Shown piece after piece: positions 44,149 through 53,456 of a stretch of DNA of 64,000 nucleotides. How positions within the stretch are numbered: the stretch's first letter is position 1; each line of letters starts with the position of its first letter. The notes under the pieces are model-generated. The model was not told the origin of the DNA, ran no database searches, and was given only the letters and a program-made list of their open reading frames with translations. This DNA comes from an uncultured Pseudomonadales bacterium (GTDB lineage: Bacteria > Pseudomonadota > Gammaproteobacteria > Pseudomonadales > Pseudohongiellaceae): assembly GCA_947259995.1 (NCBI GenBank), contig CAMYOK010000011.1, forward strand, positions 186,001 through 250,000, given 5' to 3'. The position numbers and the translations under genes are program-made.

Positions 44149-45183
44149 TTATCCCTGATTGAGTAGTTCACGCAGATCGATGATAGCGGCGTTAGCACGG
44201 GAGACATAATTAGCCATTACTAATGAATGATTAGCAAAAAAGCCGAACCCCCCGCCATTGAGTATGAAAGGGCTAAAGACTGTTCTTTGGCTAGCTTCGA
44301 GCTCACGAATAATTTGACGCACGCTGACAAGGGCATTTTTATCACGAAGTACTGCTTCAAAATCCACTTCGATTGCACGCAAGAAATGCATCAATGCCCA
44401 AGTAGCGCCGCGCGCCTCATAAAACACATCATCCACTTGTGTATAGGGAGTTTTAACTTGGCGCTGGTTTGGCACGCTCGTTGATTGTGTGGCGTTGCGA
44501 TCTCCCGCTGTGTCGATATTCACTTGTGCTTGGCCAATACTTGCGCTCAAGCGCTGGGATAGACTCCCTAGTCGTGACTCTACGTTGGCTAACCAACGGG
44601 ATAGATTATCTGCCCGCGCATAGAATTGCGCGTCTTGGTTCATAGGGTCGGCTATACGGCTAAGATAGGAGCTCATCGAATTGATCGCACGACGATATTC
44701 AGTTTCAGAGGCAGGAAGAATCCAACTATCATTTGTCACGCTGAAACGCGGCTCAACGATGAGCAGATCGGGATCCTCGGTTGATTGCGACTGTGACCGA
44801 CTGAAGTTTTGCCGAAAGGCCAAGGCGAGGTCGCGTATTTGAATGAGCACCCCGTATTCCCAGTTAGGAATATTATCCAGATACAAGCCCGGTGGCGCGA
44901 TATCATTGCTGAGAAACCCGCCGGGTTTGTCTAGCATGGTCTCGGCAACTCGAATCAAGGCCGCAGCTGTTGTAGAGCCCACCACTTGTTCGGAGTCGGG
45001 GAGTTTTTCTTGAGCATTTAGTGAGACATCGAAGGGGGCTGGCTCAGCGCTCCAATAAAACCCAAGGACGATTACAACGATGAGGTAGATAACGAAGAGC
45101 GCAGCGATGCCCTTGCGCACCAACCCCATTGAGTGCCAAGTTATCGTTTTTGGAAACAAGCCTGCGAAACGTGTGCCACTCAT
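44149..45183 (-). CDS. DUF2333 family membrane-anchored protein
   Basis: 344 residues with one N-terminal transmembrane segment (ALFVIYLIVVIVLGFYW) and a large domain beyond it. Typical DUF2333 stretches are GGFLSNDIAPPGLYLDNIPNWEYGVL, WILPASETEYRRAINSMSSYL, QVDDVFYEARGATWALMHFLRAIEVDF and FILNGGGFGFFANHSLVMANYVSRANAAIIDL. The family is widespread in gammaproteobacteria but has no assigned function. It follows the TPR-like lipoprotein gene by 17 bp, so both probably form one envelope operon. Confidence 0.92.
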   Translation of the reverse strand: MSGTRFAGLFPKTITWHSMGLVRKGIAALFVIYLIVVIVLGFYWSAEPAPFDVSLNAQEKLPDSEQVVGSTTAAALIRVAETMLDKPGGFLSNDIAPPGLYLDNIPNWEYGVLIQIRDLALAFRQNFSRSQSQSTEDPDLLIVEPRFSVTNDSWILPASETEYRRAINSMSSYLSRIADPMNQDAQFYARADNLSRWLANVESRLGSLSQRLSASIGQAQVNIDTAGDRNATQSTSVPNQRQVKTPYTQVDDVFYEARGATWALMHFLRAIEVDFEAVLRDKNALVSVRQIIRELEASQRTVFSPFILNGGGFGFFANHSLVMANYVSRANAAIIDLRELLNQG

Positions 45184-45200
45184 GAAAAAGTCATTGTCTC

Positions 45201-45962
45201 CTAGACGTCCCCATCATTGGGCAATATTAAACGCACCGTCGGGCTATCACCCAGCTCGATATTACCGCGTAATCGATGCCCCTCTACCGCCGCTTGCATT
45301 TGCGAGTAGATCCACCGCGCTTGTGTGTCGTTCGGAGCAGTAATCAAGAAAAACGCCCCCGTTTCTCGCGCCTGCACACCGATCTTGGCGAGCTCTTCCA
45401 TCAAGGTTGACGAACGGTTTGCCAATTCACTAGCACTGATTGAATGCACGACATCGGAAGAGTTCATCTCGTTCTCTAGCCTCACCCAAGCAGCTGCAAT
45501 CCCAGCATGGGTGTTGTCGACTTGTTCTGCACGGCGCAGGTACTGCTTGGCATTGTCGAACTGCCCCTGCCTACCCGCTTGTTCAGCCAATTGCAGGTAT
45601 TTACTGACTATCTCTTGAATGCCATTGAGCGCCACTGCATTGCTCGGCTGCACGGATAACACCCGACTGAAATAAGCATGGGCACTAATATCGGGAGGCG
45701 TAAGCAGGCGATTGGCATTAAGCGCCTTGATGCCTTCATACAATAGATCGGCGATGATGCGCTGATAACGAAGATCTTCTTCAAACCTTGCAATAACGGC
45801 TGCCTCATCAAAAGGCTCAACCGTTTCGCTTTCTGGCTCTGGTTCAGGGACTGCTACAACGCGGGCATTCTGCGTTGGCTGGCAGGCCGCTAACAGGCCT
45901 AAAAATAAATAGGCTAAGGGGATAGATTTTCTAAAAGCAGAGACCTTTCGGGAACAGTTCAC
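45201..45962 (-). CDS. TPR-like lipoprotein
   Basis: 253 residues, starting at GTG. A lipoprotein signal is visible (PLAYLFLGLLAAC, lipobox LAAC, Cys near residue 27), followed by an acidic Pro/Glu linker (PEPEPESETVEP). Residues about 60-165 form tetratricopeptide-type helices (AHAYFSRVLSVQPSNAVALNGIQEI, ... QGQFDNAKQYLRRAEQVDNTHAGIAAAW). The last 70 residues look like a small mixed domain (FFLITAPNDTQARWIYSQM). Probably an envelope protein that acts as a scaffold; I do not recognise the family further. Upstream partner of the DUF2333 gene. Confidence 0.8.
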   Translation of the reverse strand: MNCSRKVSAFRKSIPLAYLFLGLLAACQPTQNARVVAVPEPEPESETVEPFDEAAVIARFEEDLRYQRIIADLLYEGIKALNANRLLTPPDISAHAYFSRVLSVQPSNAVALNGIQEIVSKYLQLAEQAGRQGQFDNAKQYLRRAEQVDNTHAGIAAAWVRLENEMNSSDVVHSISASELANRSSTLMEELAKIGVQARETGAFFLITAPNDTQARWIYSQMQAAVEGHRLRGNIELGDSPTVRLILPNDGDV

Positions 45963-46006
45963 AACTCGCGCTCACGTTTGGCACACAGGCCAATAATCCA
46001 AGGGCA

Positions 46007-47242
46007 TTAAACCTGTCCGACTATCTCACTTAATGGCAGGAATCTCAACAGATCGCCCGGTAAAACCGATGTTTTTGGTGGGATAATTGCTAAGCCATCG
46101 CAAGCGCTGATCGAGGACAATACGCCAGAGCTCTGATCGCCCGTCAACTGCAGAACCACGCCTTGCTCCCCCGTCGGCGCACAGCGCACGCGCAAATACT
46201 CTTGCCGCACTCCCGTTGGACCAAATTCAAAATCTGCTGGCAAGTGCCAAGGAATTTCTGGAAGCGCTCGCACCCCCTGTAGACGATCTAAGCAAGGCCT
46301 CACAATCAGGGCAAAATTAATGAATGCCGACACAGGGTTGCCCGGCAAACCAAAGAACGGAGTGCTCTCAACGCGACCAAACGCAAAAGGCTTACCGGGC
46401 TTAATGGCGAGTTTCCAAAATTGTAGTGCACCGCAGCGCTCTAAGGCATTGCGCACGTGATCTTCTTCCCCGACTGAAACACCGCCACTGCTGATAATGC
46501 AATCGGCATCTGCAGCCGCGCTCTGTAACGCTTGCTCCGTGGCTGCCAGAGTGTCTTCAACAATGCCGCAATCGATCACCTCATGCCCTAAGCCTTGCAA
46601 TAAGCTACTGACAGTGTAGAAATTAGAGTTGTAGATTTGCCCGGCTTGCAAAGCCTGACCAGGGCGAACGAGTTCATCGCCAGTCGTCAATAGCGCGACA
46701 CGTAATGGCCGGCGCACAGCCAGGGAGGCGATCCCGACTCCAGCCAACATGCCGATATCCGGGCCACGTAATCGATGACCGGGCTCGAACAGTAGCTCAC
46801 CCTCTTGCACATCAGCCCCTGCGCGCCGCACGTTCGCTCCTGCGCTCACGCCTTGCTCGACGTACACCGAGTCCCCTTCAACACGGCAATTCTCTTGCAT
46901 GATGACCGCATCAGCGCCTTCTGGCATTGGGGCACCGGTGAAGATACGGGCGAGAGTCTGCGGTACCAATCGTCGCCCAACACTCCCTGCTGGGATTCGC
47001 TGGGAGACTAAAAATTCGCTTTGACCACGCGCAAGGTCTTGGGAGTTGACAGCGTAGCCATCCATGGCGCTATTGTCATAGCCTGGAACGGCAATGGGTG
47101 CATTGATGCTATGACCCAGCACTCGATTGAGCGCCTTGTTTAAAGTTACGGTTTCATTGCTCGCGACCGCCTCTATGGAGCTCAGTAAGAGTGTTAAGGC
47201 CTCGTCGATAGGAGTGAGAGTGCCATTGGGCGGCCTCGCCAT
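46007..47242 (-). CDS. moeA: Molybdopterin molybdenumtransferase MoeA
   Basis: 411 residues. MoeA inserts molybdate into adenylylated molybdopterin. Domain features: PVPGYDNSAMDGYAV, RIFTGAPMPEGADAVIMQE, GANVRRAGADVQEGELL, VALLTTGDELVRPGQ, IISSGGVSVGEEDHV, KPGKPFAFGRV and FGLPGNPVSAFINF, all standard, plus the C-terminal domain ending in LLRFLPL. No other molybdenum-cofactor gene or molybdoenzyme is in the window. It is followed upstream on the same strand by the RmlD-like gene with an 18-bp gap. Confidence 0.95.
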   Translation of the reverse strand: MARPPNGTLTPIDEALTLLLSSIEAVASNETVTLNKALNRVLGHSINAPIAVPGYDNSAMDGYAVNSQDLARGQSEFLVSQRIPAGSVGRRLVPQTLARIFTGAPMPEGADAVIMQENCRVEGDSVYVEQGVSAGANVRRAGADVQEGELLFEPGHRLRGPDIGMLAGVGIASLAVRRPLRVALLTTGDELVRPGQALQAGQIYNSNFYTVSSLLQGLGHEVIDCGIVEDTLAATEQALQSAAADADCIISSGGVSVGEEDHVRNALERCGALQFWKLAIKPGKPFAFGRVESTPFFGLPGNPVSAFINFALIVRPCLDRLQGVRALPEIPWHLPADFEFGPTGVRQEYLRVRCAPTGEQGVVLQLTGDQSSGVLSSISACDGLAIIPPKTSVLPGDLLRFLPLSEIVGQV

Positions 47243-47260
47243 AATGCGCTCGCTTAGCGT

Positions 47261-48181
47261 TTATGCTTGTTCTGTGGGTTCGTGAGAGTTGTCTTTGAGT
47301 ATGCCTTTAATCAGCGCTTGCAAACTGCCGTGCCAGGAACGCTGTTTTATCCCAAAAGTGTCGAAAATCTTTTTCGTCGCTAGCGTGGAATTCGCGATCT
47401 CCGGTTTTTCAGCTCGAAGCAAATTCAAACTTAGATGATCCAGTAATTTGTACACATTCTCATCGTATTGCGCCGCTAGTTTCAGCACATGTTGGACGAA
47501 TTCACTTTCACGCTTAGTCTCCAGCCCACAGTAGTGGTAGGTACCCCATACTTCCGCGTCGCAGTCCACTTGCAATGCGATCGCTAACAATACTCGAGCG
47601 ACATCTTCTACTGGTGTCGGGCTAAACTTACGCCGCAAAACCGTGACTGCGCCCTCTGCTTCTTGTGCCTCAAAGATCCAGCGACGAATAAACTCATCCT
47701 GCCCAGCCCCAAAAACCCAGCCTGTGCGCAGAATGATGTACTTCTCGAGGCTTGCAGCAATTGCCTCCTCACCACGCTGACTGCACTCTCCATAGACGCC
47801 AACCGGTTTCACGACATCGAGCTCGTTATACCCTAGTTTTTTATCGCCACTGAAGACATAGGCAGTCGATAAATGCAGAAGAGGGATGTTGAGATGGTCG
47901 CAAGCTTGGGCCAACACAGAGGGTTGCTCGTGATTGACTAGCTCGCAAGCCTCGGGGTCAAGTTCCGCTCCGTGTATAGCGAGCTGGCTTCCCGCTTGAT
48001 AGGAGGCTAAATTGACCACCTGATCGGGAGCGCATTTTGTCAATACACGGGCAACCTTGAGAGGGTCCCGAGGGTCTAAGTCACTCGCTTTCGGCGCGAC
48101 GTAGTCCACAGCCCGCTGCTGCAGAAGTTTGATAAATTCCACGCCAATAGCACTATCGGCGCCAACAATGAGTACCTTCAC
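47261..48181 (-). CDS. RmlD-like NAD(P)-binding protein, catalytic Lys replaced
   Basis: 306 residues, starting at GTG. The fold is that of extended short-chain dehydrogenases such as dTDP-4-dehydrorhamnose reductase: KVLIVGADSAIGVEF (dinucleotide-binding Gly-rich loop), HLSTAYVFSGDKKLGYNELD, and PTPVEDVARVLLAIAL. The active-site YxxxK, normally VYGxTKxxGE, reads VYGECSQRGEE, so Lys is replaced by Ser and ordinary reductase activity is doubtful. It may be a regulatory or binding protein. No other dTDP-rhamnose gene is nearby. It lies between moeA and ssb on the same strand. Confidence 0.8.
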   Translation of the reverse strand: MKVLIVGADSAIGVEFIKLLQQRAVDYVAPKASDLDPRDPLKVARVLTKCAPDQVVNLASYQAGSQLAIHGAELDPEACELVNHEQPSVLAQACDHLNIPLLHLSTAYVFSGDKKLGYNELDVVKPVGVYGECSQRGEEAIAASLEKYIILRTGWVFGAGQDEFIRRWIFEAQEAEGAVTVLRRKFSPTPVEDVARVLLAIALQVDCDAEVWGTYHYCGLETKRESEFVQHVLKLAAQYDENVYKLLDHLSLNLLRAEKPEIANSTLATKKIFDTFGIKQRSWHGSLQALIKGILKDNSHEPTEQA

Positions 48182-48216
48182 CTGTCCCGTTTACCCTGCA
48201 TCAATAGTCCCTACAA

Positions 48217-48720
48217 TTAAAACGGGATGTCATCGTCAAAATTATCGAAGTTAGAAGGCGCTGGCGCCGAAGGCTTAGGCTGAGCCGCCCCTTCGCGCTG
48301 GCGATTCCCATACTGAGAAGGCGCCGACTCTTGGCCAAATTGATTGTCGTGCTGACCACCACTACTGGCCCCACCGCCTTGACCGCGGGAATCCAGCATT
48401 TGCATTTCACTGGCAACAATCTCTGTAGCATAGCGCTTCACGCCATCTTGTTCCCAAGAACGTGTACGCAAGCTACCCTCAATATAGAGCTTTGAGCCTT
48501 TCTTCACATATTCGTTGACGATTTCAGCAAGCCGATTAAAAAACACCACTCGGTGCCATTCTGTTCGCTCTTGCGGTTGTCCCGTGTTCTTATCTTTCCA
48601 AGTTTCGCTAGTTGCAAGTGTAACATTGCTCACGGCACCACCACTGGGAAGGTATCTTGTTTCAGGGTCGCCCCCGCAATTACCTACCAGTATCACCTTG
48701 TTTACGCCTCTGCTCGCCAC
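48217..48720 (-). CDS. ssb: Single-stranded DNA-binding protein
   Basis: 167 residues from a GTG at 48720, preceded by GGAGGG with a 4-nt spacer; a TTG four codons upstream would sit inside the ribosome site and is rejected. The OB fold shows [59 protein letters not shown] Gly/Gln/Ser-rich linker follows, and the protein ends in the acidic tip DDDIPF that recruits repair and replication proteins. Divergent from uvrA, a conserved bacterial arrangement. No canonical LexA box was found between them. Confidence 0.97.
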   Translation of the reverse strand: MASRGVNKVILVGNCGGDPETRYLPSGGAVSNVTLATSETWKDKNTGQPQERTEWHRVVFFNRLAEIVNEYVKKGSKLYIEGSLRTRSWEQDGVKRYATEIVASEMQMLDSRGQGGGASSGGQHDNQFGQESAPSQYGNRQREGAAQPKPSAPAPSNFDNFDDDIPF

Positions 48721-48899
48721 ATTACCCTCCAAAAATTCACTATTGAGCGCTGATTGTTCCAGCCCACTTCCATAAGCAGGCTAGTCTACCGCAAGCATAG
48801 CAGTAATTAACAGAATGACTTGCCAGCCTTTGCGCTTATCCTTCGGATTGACGATAATGCTCTGTTTAATTTGCCCGACGCAACAAAAGCGAGTAGTCA

Positions 48900-51740
48900 A
48901 TGGACAAGATCATCGTCAGAGGGGCCCGTACCCATAATCTGAAAAACATCAATGTCAGCATTCCCCGTGACAAGCTCGTTGTCATTACAGGTTTGTCTGG
49001 GTCAGGCAAGTCGTCCTTAGCCTTCGACACGCTCTACGCGGAGGGTCAACGTCGCTATGTTGAGTCACTCTCGACCTATGCGCGACAGTTTTTATCGATG
49101 ATGGATAAACCCGATATCGACCATATCGAAGGCCTATCTCCAGCGATTTCGATAGAACAGAAGTCCACTTCGCATAATCCGCGCTCCACTGTTGGCACAA
49201 TTACTGAGATCTACGATTACCTGCGCCTATTGTTTGCCCGCGTTGGCGAGCCGTTCTGCCCTACCCATCATCAAAAACTCGAAGCCCAGACCGTAAGCCA
49301 AATGGTTGACCAAGTTCTGGCATTGCCAGAGGGGACGCGAGTCATGGTCCTCGCGCCCTTAGTACGCGAGCGCAAGGGTGAGCACTTACACATATTCAAT
49401 GAGCTCAAGACCAGTGGTTATATCCGCGCACGGGTCAATGGCATCGTCACTGAGATCGATTACCCTCCCGAATTAGAAAAGAATAAGAAACACAGCATCG
49501 ACGTGGTCGTCGACCGACTAAAAGTTAGACCAGACATGCAGCAACGCCTCGCCGAGAGTTTCGAGGCGGCACTGCAGCTCACCGATGGTTTAGCGAAAGT
49601 CGCGTTCATGGAAGACGACGGCCAAAAATCAGACAAAGACGACTTACTCTTCTCGTCTTTGTTCGCCTGCCCCGAATGTGGCCATAGCATCAGCGAATTG
49701 GAACCACGACTATTCTCTTTCAACAACCCTGCGGGGGCTTGCACTGGTTGCGATGGTCTGGGGGTTAAACAGTTTTTTGATGAAAACCGCGTGATCACAG
49801 ACGAGTCACTGAGCCTTGCCGAAGGCGCAATACGTGGCTGGGATCGCCGTAACTTTTATTATTTCCAAATGCTCAGCTCACTAGCGAAGCACTACGATTT
49901 CGAAGTCGAAACACCTCTGCGTGACCTCGACCCAAAACACCGCGAAGCCGTTTTGCGTGGCAGTGGGGATGCAGTGATCGATTTCCATTTCCTGAACGAT
50001 CGTGGGGACACCATTACTAGGCGCCACACCTTCGAGGGTATCTTGCCGAACATGGAAAGACGCTACCGCGAAACCGAATCCAGCGCCGTGCGTGAAGACT
50101 TGGCGCGTTTCCTAAGCTCGCAGTCCTGCCCTGATTGCGCAGGCACACGCTTAAAGCCCGAGTCGCGCAATGTTTTTATCGATGGTACCAACCTGCCTAC
50201 TGTCTCGGCGATGACCATTACGAGTGCAGCACAGTATTTCAACACCTTGTCGCTGCAAGGCAACCGCGCCGCCATTGCCGAAAAAATCTTAAAAGAGCTA
50301 CAAGATCGCCTGCGTTTCTTGGTCGATGTTGGGCTCAACTATCTAACGCTAAACCGCAGCGCCGACACACTTTCCGGTGGTGAGGCGCAACGCATCAGGC
50401 TCGCTAGCCAAATTGGTGCTGGGCTCGTTGGCGTCATGTACATCCTTGATGAACCCTCAATTGGTTTGCACCAACGCGACAATGACCGGCTGCTTAGCAC
50501 GCTCTACCACCTACGCGATATCGGTAACACAGTCATCGTAGTCGAGCATGACGAAGACGCAATACGTAACGCCGATCATATTATCGATATCGGACCCCGC
50601 GCTGGCGTGCATGGCGGTGAGATCGTGGCACAAGGTAGCCTGCAAGATATTCTGGATTCCGAGGAGTCTCTGACAGGTCAATACCTTTCTGGCAGGCTAA
50701 AAATCGCTGTCCCTGAAACACGCTTCGAGGCGGACGAGGAGAAAGTTCTGCAGTTAGGCGGCGCCACTGGCAACAACTTGCAAGATGTCACCCTGCGCAT
50801 CCCTCTGGGACTGCTTACTTGTATTACCGGCGTTTCTGGTTCGGGTAAATCTACCCTAATCAATGGCACCCTATACCCCTTGGCCGCAACGGCACTCAAT
50901 GGTGCGACCACGTTGAATGCCGCCGCCCACAAAGAAATTTTAGGTTTAGATAAGCTCGATAAGGTCGTCGATATTGATCAAAGCCCTATCGGCCGCACCC
51001 CTCGTTCAAACCCTGCGACTTACACTGGCATATTCACACCTGTGCGTGACCTATTCGCAGGCACGCAAGAGGCCCGAGCCCGAGGGTATAAAACTGGCCG
51101 CTTTAGCTTCAATGTCAAGGGTGGACGCTGCGAAGCCTGTCAGGGTGATGGGGTCGTAAAAGTAGAGATGCATTTCCTTCCCGACGTCTATGTGTCATGT
51201 GATGTTTGTAATGGTCGACGCTATAATCGCGAGACTTTAGAGGTTAAATACAAGGGTAAAAATATTAGCGAAGTGTTGGACATGACCATCGAGGATGCGC
51301 GTGAGTTTTTCGATGCAGTTCCCGCTATCGCGCGTAAATTGCAAACTTTAGTCGAAGTCGGCTTATCGTATTTATGCCTTGGCCAAGCCGCAACTACACT
51401 CTCAGGCGGCGAGGCACAGCGCGTTAAACTAGCAAGAGAATTATCCAAGCGTGACACTGGGCAAACCCTCTATATTCTTGACGAACCAACCACTGGTTTG
51501 CACTTCGAAGATATTAAGCAGCTTCTTGCTGTTTTGCACAGGCTACGCGATCAGGGCAACACCATTGTCGTAATCGAGCACAATCTAGATGTGATCAAGA
51601 CGGCGGATTGGATTGTCGATCTAGGCCCAGAAGGTGGCGATGGAGGCGGACGCATCATCGCCGAAGGGACGCCGGAAGCTGTTGCACAGAATCCAGCATC
51701 CTATACTGGCAAGTATTTGGGTCGCCTCCTCAGCAACTAG
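48900..51740 (+). CDS. uvrA: Excinuclease ABC subunit A
   Basis: 946 residues, full length. UvrA is the damage-recognising ATPase of nucleotide excision repair. Both ABC modules are present, with Walker A in [13 protein letters not shown] and [15 protein letters not shown], signatures [14 protein letters not shown] and [14 protein letters not shown], and Walker B-type [11 protein letters not shown] and [11 protein letters not shown]. Zinc-binding cysteine sets are readable as CPECGHS ... CTGCDG and [11 protein letters not shown] ... CDVCNG, the latter being the zinc module close to DNA. Divergent from ssb. Confidence 0.98.
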   Translation: MDKIIVRGARTHNLKNINVSIPRDKLVVITGLSGSGKSSLAFDTLYAEGQRRYVESLSTYARQFLSMMDKPDIDHIEGLSPAISIEQKSTSHNPRSTVGTITEIYDYLRLLFARVGEPFCPTHHQKLEAQTVSQMVDQVLALPEGTRVMVLAPLVRERKGEHLHIFNELKTSGYIRARVNGIVTEIDYPPELEKNKKHSIDVVVDRLKVRPDMQQRLAESFEAALQLTDGLAKVAFMEDDGQKSDKDDLLFSSLFACPECGHSISELEPRLFSFNNPAGACTGCDGLGVKQFFDENRVITDESLSLAEGAIRGWDRRNFYYFQMLSSLAKHYDFEVETPLRDLDPKHREAVLRGSGDAVIDFHFLNDRGDTITRRHTFEGILPNMERRYRETESSAVREDLARFLSSQSCPDCAGTRLKPESRNVFIDGTNLPTVSAMTITSAAQYFNTLSLQGNRAAIAEKILKELQDRLRFLVDVGLNYLTLNRSADTLSGGEAQRIRLASQIGAGLVGVMYILDEPSIGLHQRDNDRLLSTLYHLRDIGNTVIVVEHDEDAIRNADHIIDIGPRAGVHGGEIVAQGSLQDILDSEESLTGQYLSGRLKIAVPETRFEADEEKVLQLGGATGNNLQDVTLRIPLGLLTCITGVSGSGKSTLINGTLYPLAATALNGATTLNAAAHKEILGLDKLDKVVDIDQSPIGRTPRSNPATYTGIFTPVRDLFAGTQEARARGYKTGRFSFNVKGGRCEACQGDGVVKVEMHFLPDVYVSCDVCNGRRYNRETLEVKYKGKNISEVLDMTIEDAREFFDAVPAIARKLQTLVEVGLSYLCLGQAATTLSGGEAQRVKLARELSKRDTGQTLYILDEPTTGLHFEDIKQLLAVLHRLRDQGNTIVVIEHNLDVIKTADWIVDLGPEGGDGGGRIIAEGTPEAVAQNPASYTGKYLGRLLSN

Positions 51741-51744
51741 GCGC

Positions 51745-53388
51745 TTACTCTCGACAAGAAAAGTTTTCGGCAAGCCAATTACTTGTTTCGTTTTCACCCC
51801 CAGCTGGCCCGATATAAACGGCACGCTGGGGATGCGGACATAGCAATCTTTCGTTATCGACAACTCCTTGGGTGCTGTGGGTCGCGACTATGCTATCTGG
51901 CGCTTTTGCGTTTTCAACCCAATCCACCAAGGCCGGCAATTTATCCCACGTATTGGGCCCTTCGCCGCCGCTACAATGCCCCATCCCGGGGGCAAAAAAT
52001 AATCGTGTATGCTGCATCGCCGCGGCTTGATCATTGGCAAAAGTTGCGTCCAACATGGCATTAAAATATTGCAATGTAGCAGCAGGTGAAGACAAAGCAT
52101 CATTCCAACCATGATAAAGCAACAATTTGCCGTTATGGTCTAGCAAGAATCGGCTGAGGTCTGGATCAGTGGCGTCCATGATTGACTGCATAGTGCTAGC
52201 CTTGCCCGCACTCAAGTCGTTGATATCGAACTCCAACCAAGAAAACTCTGGCAGCGCAGCGTTTCTCCCAGGCACGTGTAATGGTCTGGTCATATCTGGA
52301 ATCACCACGCCTGGGTCATTCTCATAGAAGAGATAATTCACATGATCACCGGCAGGCCCCATCAACATTCCCGGACCATTGCCATTACCGGCGTGCGGAA
52401 TATAAAGCGAACTCCATGAAAGCTCAGACCCTAAGGCTTTACCCGGATACAAATTATTGCCGTCACTATCACTAGGGCCCGAATAAAAGTCGTTAATGGT
52501 TTGCACCTGCGCATTAGTAAAGCAACGATCCGTAGCTGCATCGGCGCCACACATTAGATCGGCAAGATCTTTTTCAGGTTCAAACGAGCACTGCAGTGGA
52601 TTATTGATGACACCGTCTTCAATACCATCATTGTTATCACATTTTTCGATCACTCTTGTGTGCAAAGTGTCTAATAAGCGCAAACTGTCAAAACTGCCAT
52701 CGCCGTCGGTATCGACGGCCAGATTTCCAGCAAAATTGTCTTTAAAGAGTCGCTGCAACCACCACACGCCAGCGGCATTCATCGCCTGATAATAATTCAC
52801 TGGGGCGCCAGCCACGATGCCGTCAAAATCGCCTGGATAACGCTGCGCCTCCATCAAACCTTGCCTCCCACCTGTAGAGCATCCTTCAAAATAGGAGTAA
52901 CTTGGTGCACTACGATAATACTGCTGCGCCAGCGCTTTGCCCGCCATGACCGTTGAGTGCACAGCGCGGTAACCGAAATCGATCTCTGATTGACGGTTAT
53001 TAAATCCAAACTGCGAACCTGGCTCCACGGCATTATCATGTCCAGTATTGCTATTGGCGACCGCATAACCCTGCGCGAGCCGATGGTCGGCGAAGTCTAA
53101 GTCGCCATCCTTGCCACCATCTCCCCATTGCAGAAACCGTGAATTCCAGTTGCTCGGCAAGGGAAGTTGCACGTGATAATGAATTCCCGGTGCGATCAGA
53201 CCGCGCGCATAGCAATAGGCAGGCACTGCATCTTGTGCTGGCTTGATAGCGGCTGACAAAATGGTAAGCGATGGTATCTGTGTTAACGCCGCACAGGCGT
53301 CACTTTCGCTAGTGGTTTGCGAATACGCTGAGCTTGCTGCAGTAGCAAAAACACTCAGGGTTAAAAGGGAGAGAAAACTCGTTTTCAT
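51745..53388 (-). CDS. Exported tannase/feruloyl esterase family hydrolase
   Basis: About 547 residues from the ATG that follows GAGG; the frame extends ten codons more without a ribosome site. A signal peptide (MKTSFLSLLTLSVFATAASSAYS) directs export. The family's Ser-Asp-His triad is seen in FEGCSTGGRQGLMEAQRYP, YHGWNDALSSPA and FAPGMGHCSGGEGP, where the two Cys beside Ser and His form the family's disulfide. Calcium-type loop DTDGDGSFDS and DNNDGIEDG sit in the lid region. It cleaves esters of aromatic acids (gallate, ferulate, or aromatic diesters); the exact substrate is unknown. The adjacent quinohaemoprotein and exporters do not define a pathway. Confidence 0.92.
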   Translation of the reverse strand: MKTSFLSLLTLSVFATAASSAYSQTTSESDACAALTQIPSLTILSAAIKPAQDAVPAYCYARGLIAPGIHYHVQLPLPSNWNSRFLQWGDGGKDGDLDFADHRLAQGYAVANSNTGHDNAVEPGSQFGFNNRQSEIDFGYRAVHSTVMAGKALAQQYYRSAPSYSYFEGCSTGGRQGLMEAQRYPGDFDGIVAGAPVNYYQAMNAAGVWWLQRLFKDNFAGNLAVDTDGDGSFDSLRLLDTLHTRVIEKCDNNDGIEDGVINNPLQCSFEPEKDLADLMCGADAATDRCFTNAQVQTINDFYSGPSDSDGNNLYPGKALGSELSWSSLYIPHAGNGNGPGMLMGPAGDHVNYLFYENDPGVVIPDMTRPLHVPGRNAALPEFSWLEFDINDLSAGKASTMQSIMDATDPDLSRFLLDHNGKLLLYHGWNDALSSPAATLQYFNAMLDATFANDQAAAMQHTRLFFAPGMGHCSGGEGPNTWDKLPALVDWVENAKAPDSIVATHSTQGVVDNERLLCPHPQRAVYIGPAGGENETSNWLAENFSCRE

Positions 53389-53456
53389 TATTAGCGCCTC
53401 TATTTTTGACCGTGGCATTATCGTTTCGCACGGGAATCTTTGAGGCTGATAATGGC

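Noticed and set aside
48733..48899. LexA (SOS) box between ssb and uvrA
   Set aside because: No CTGT-N8-ACAG element exists; the best candidate, CTG-N7-CAG near 48753, has the wrong spacing.
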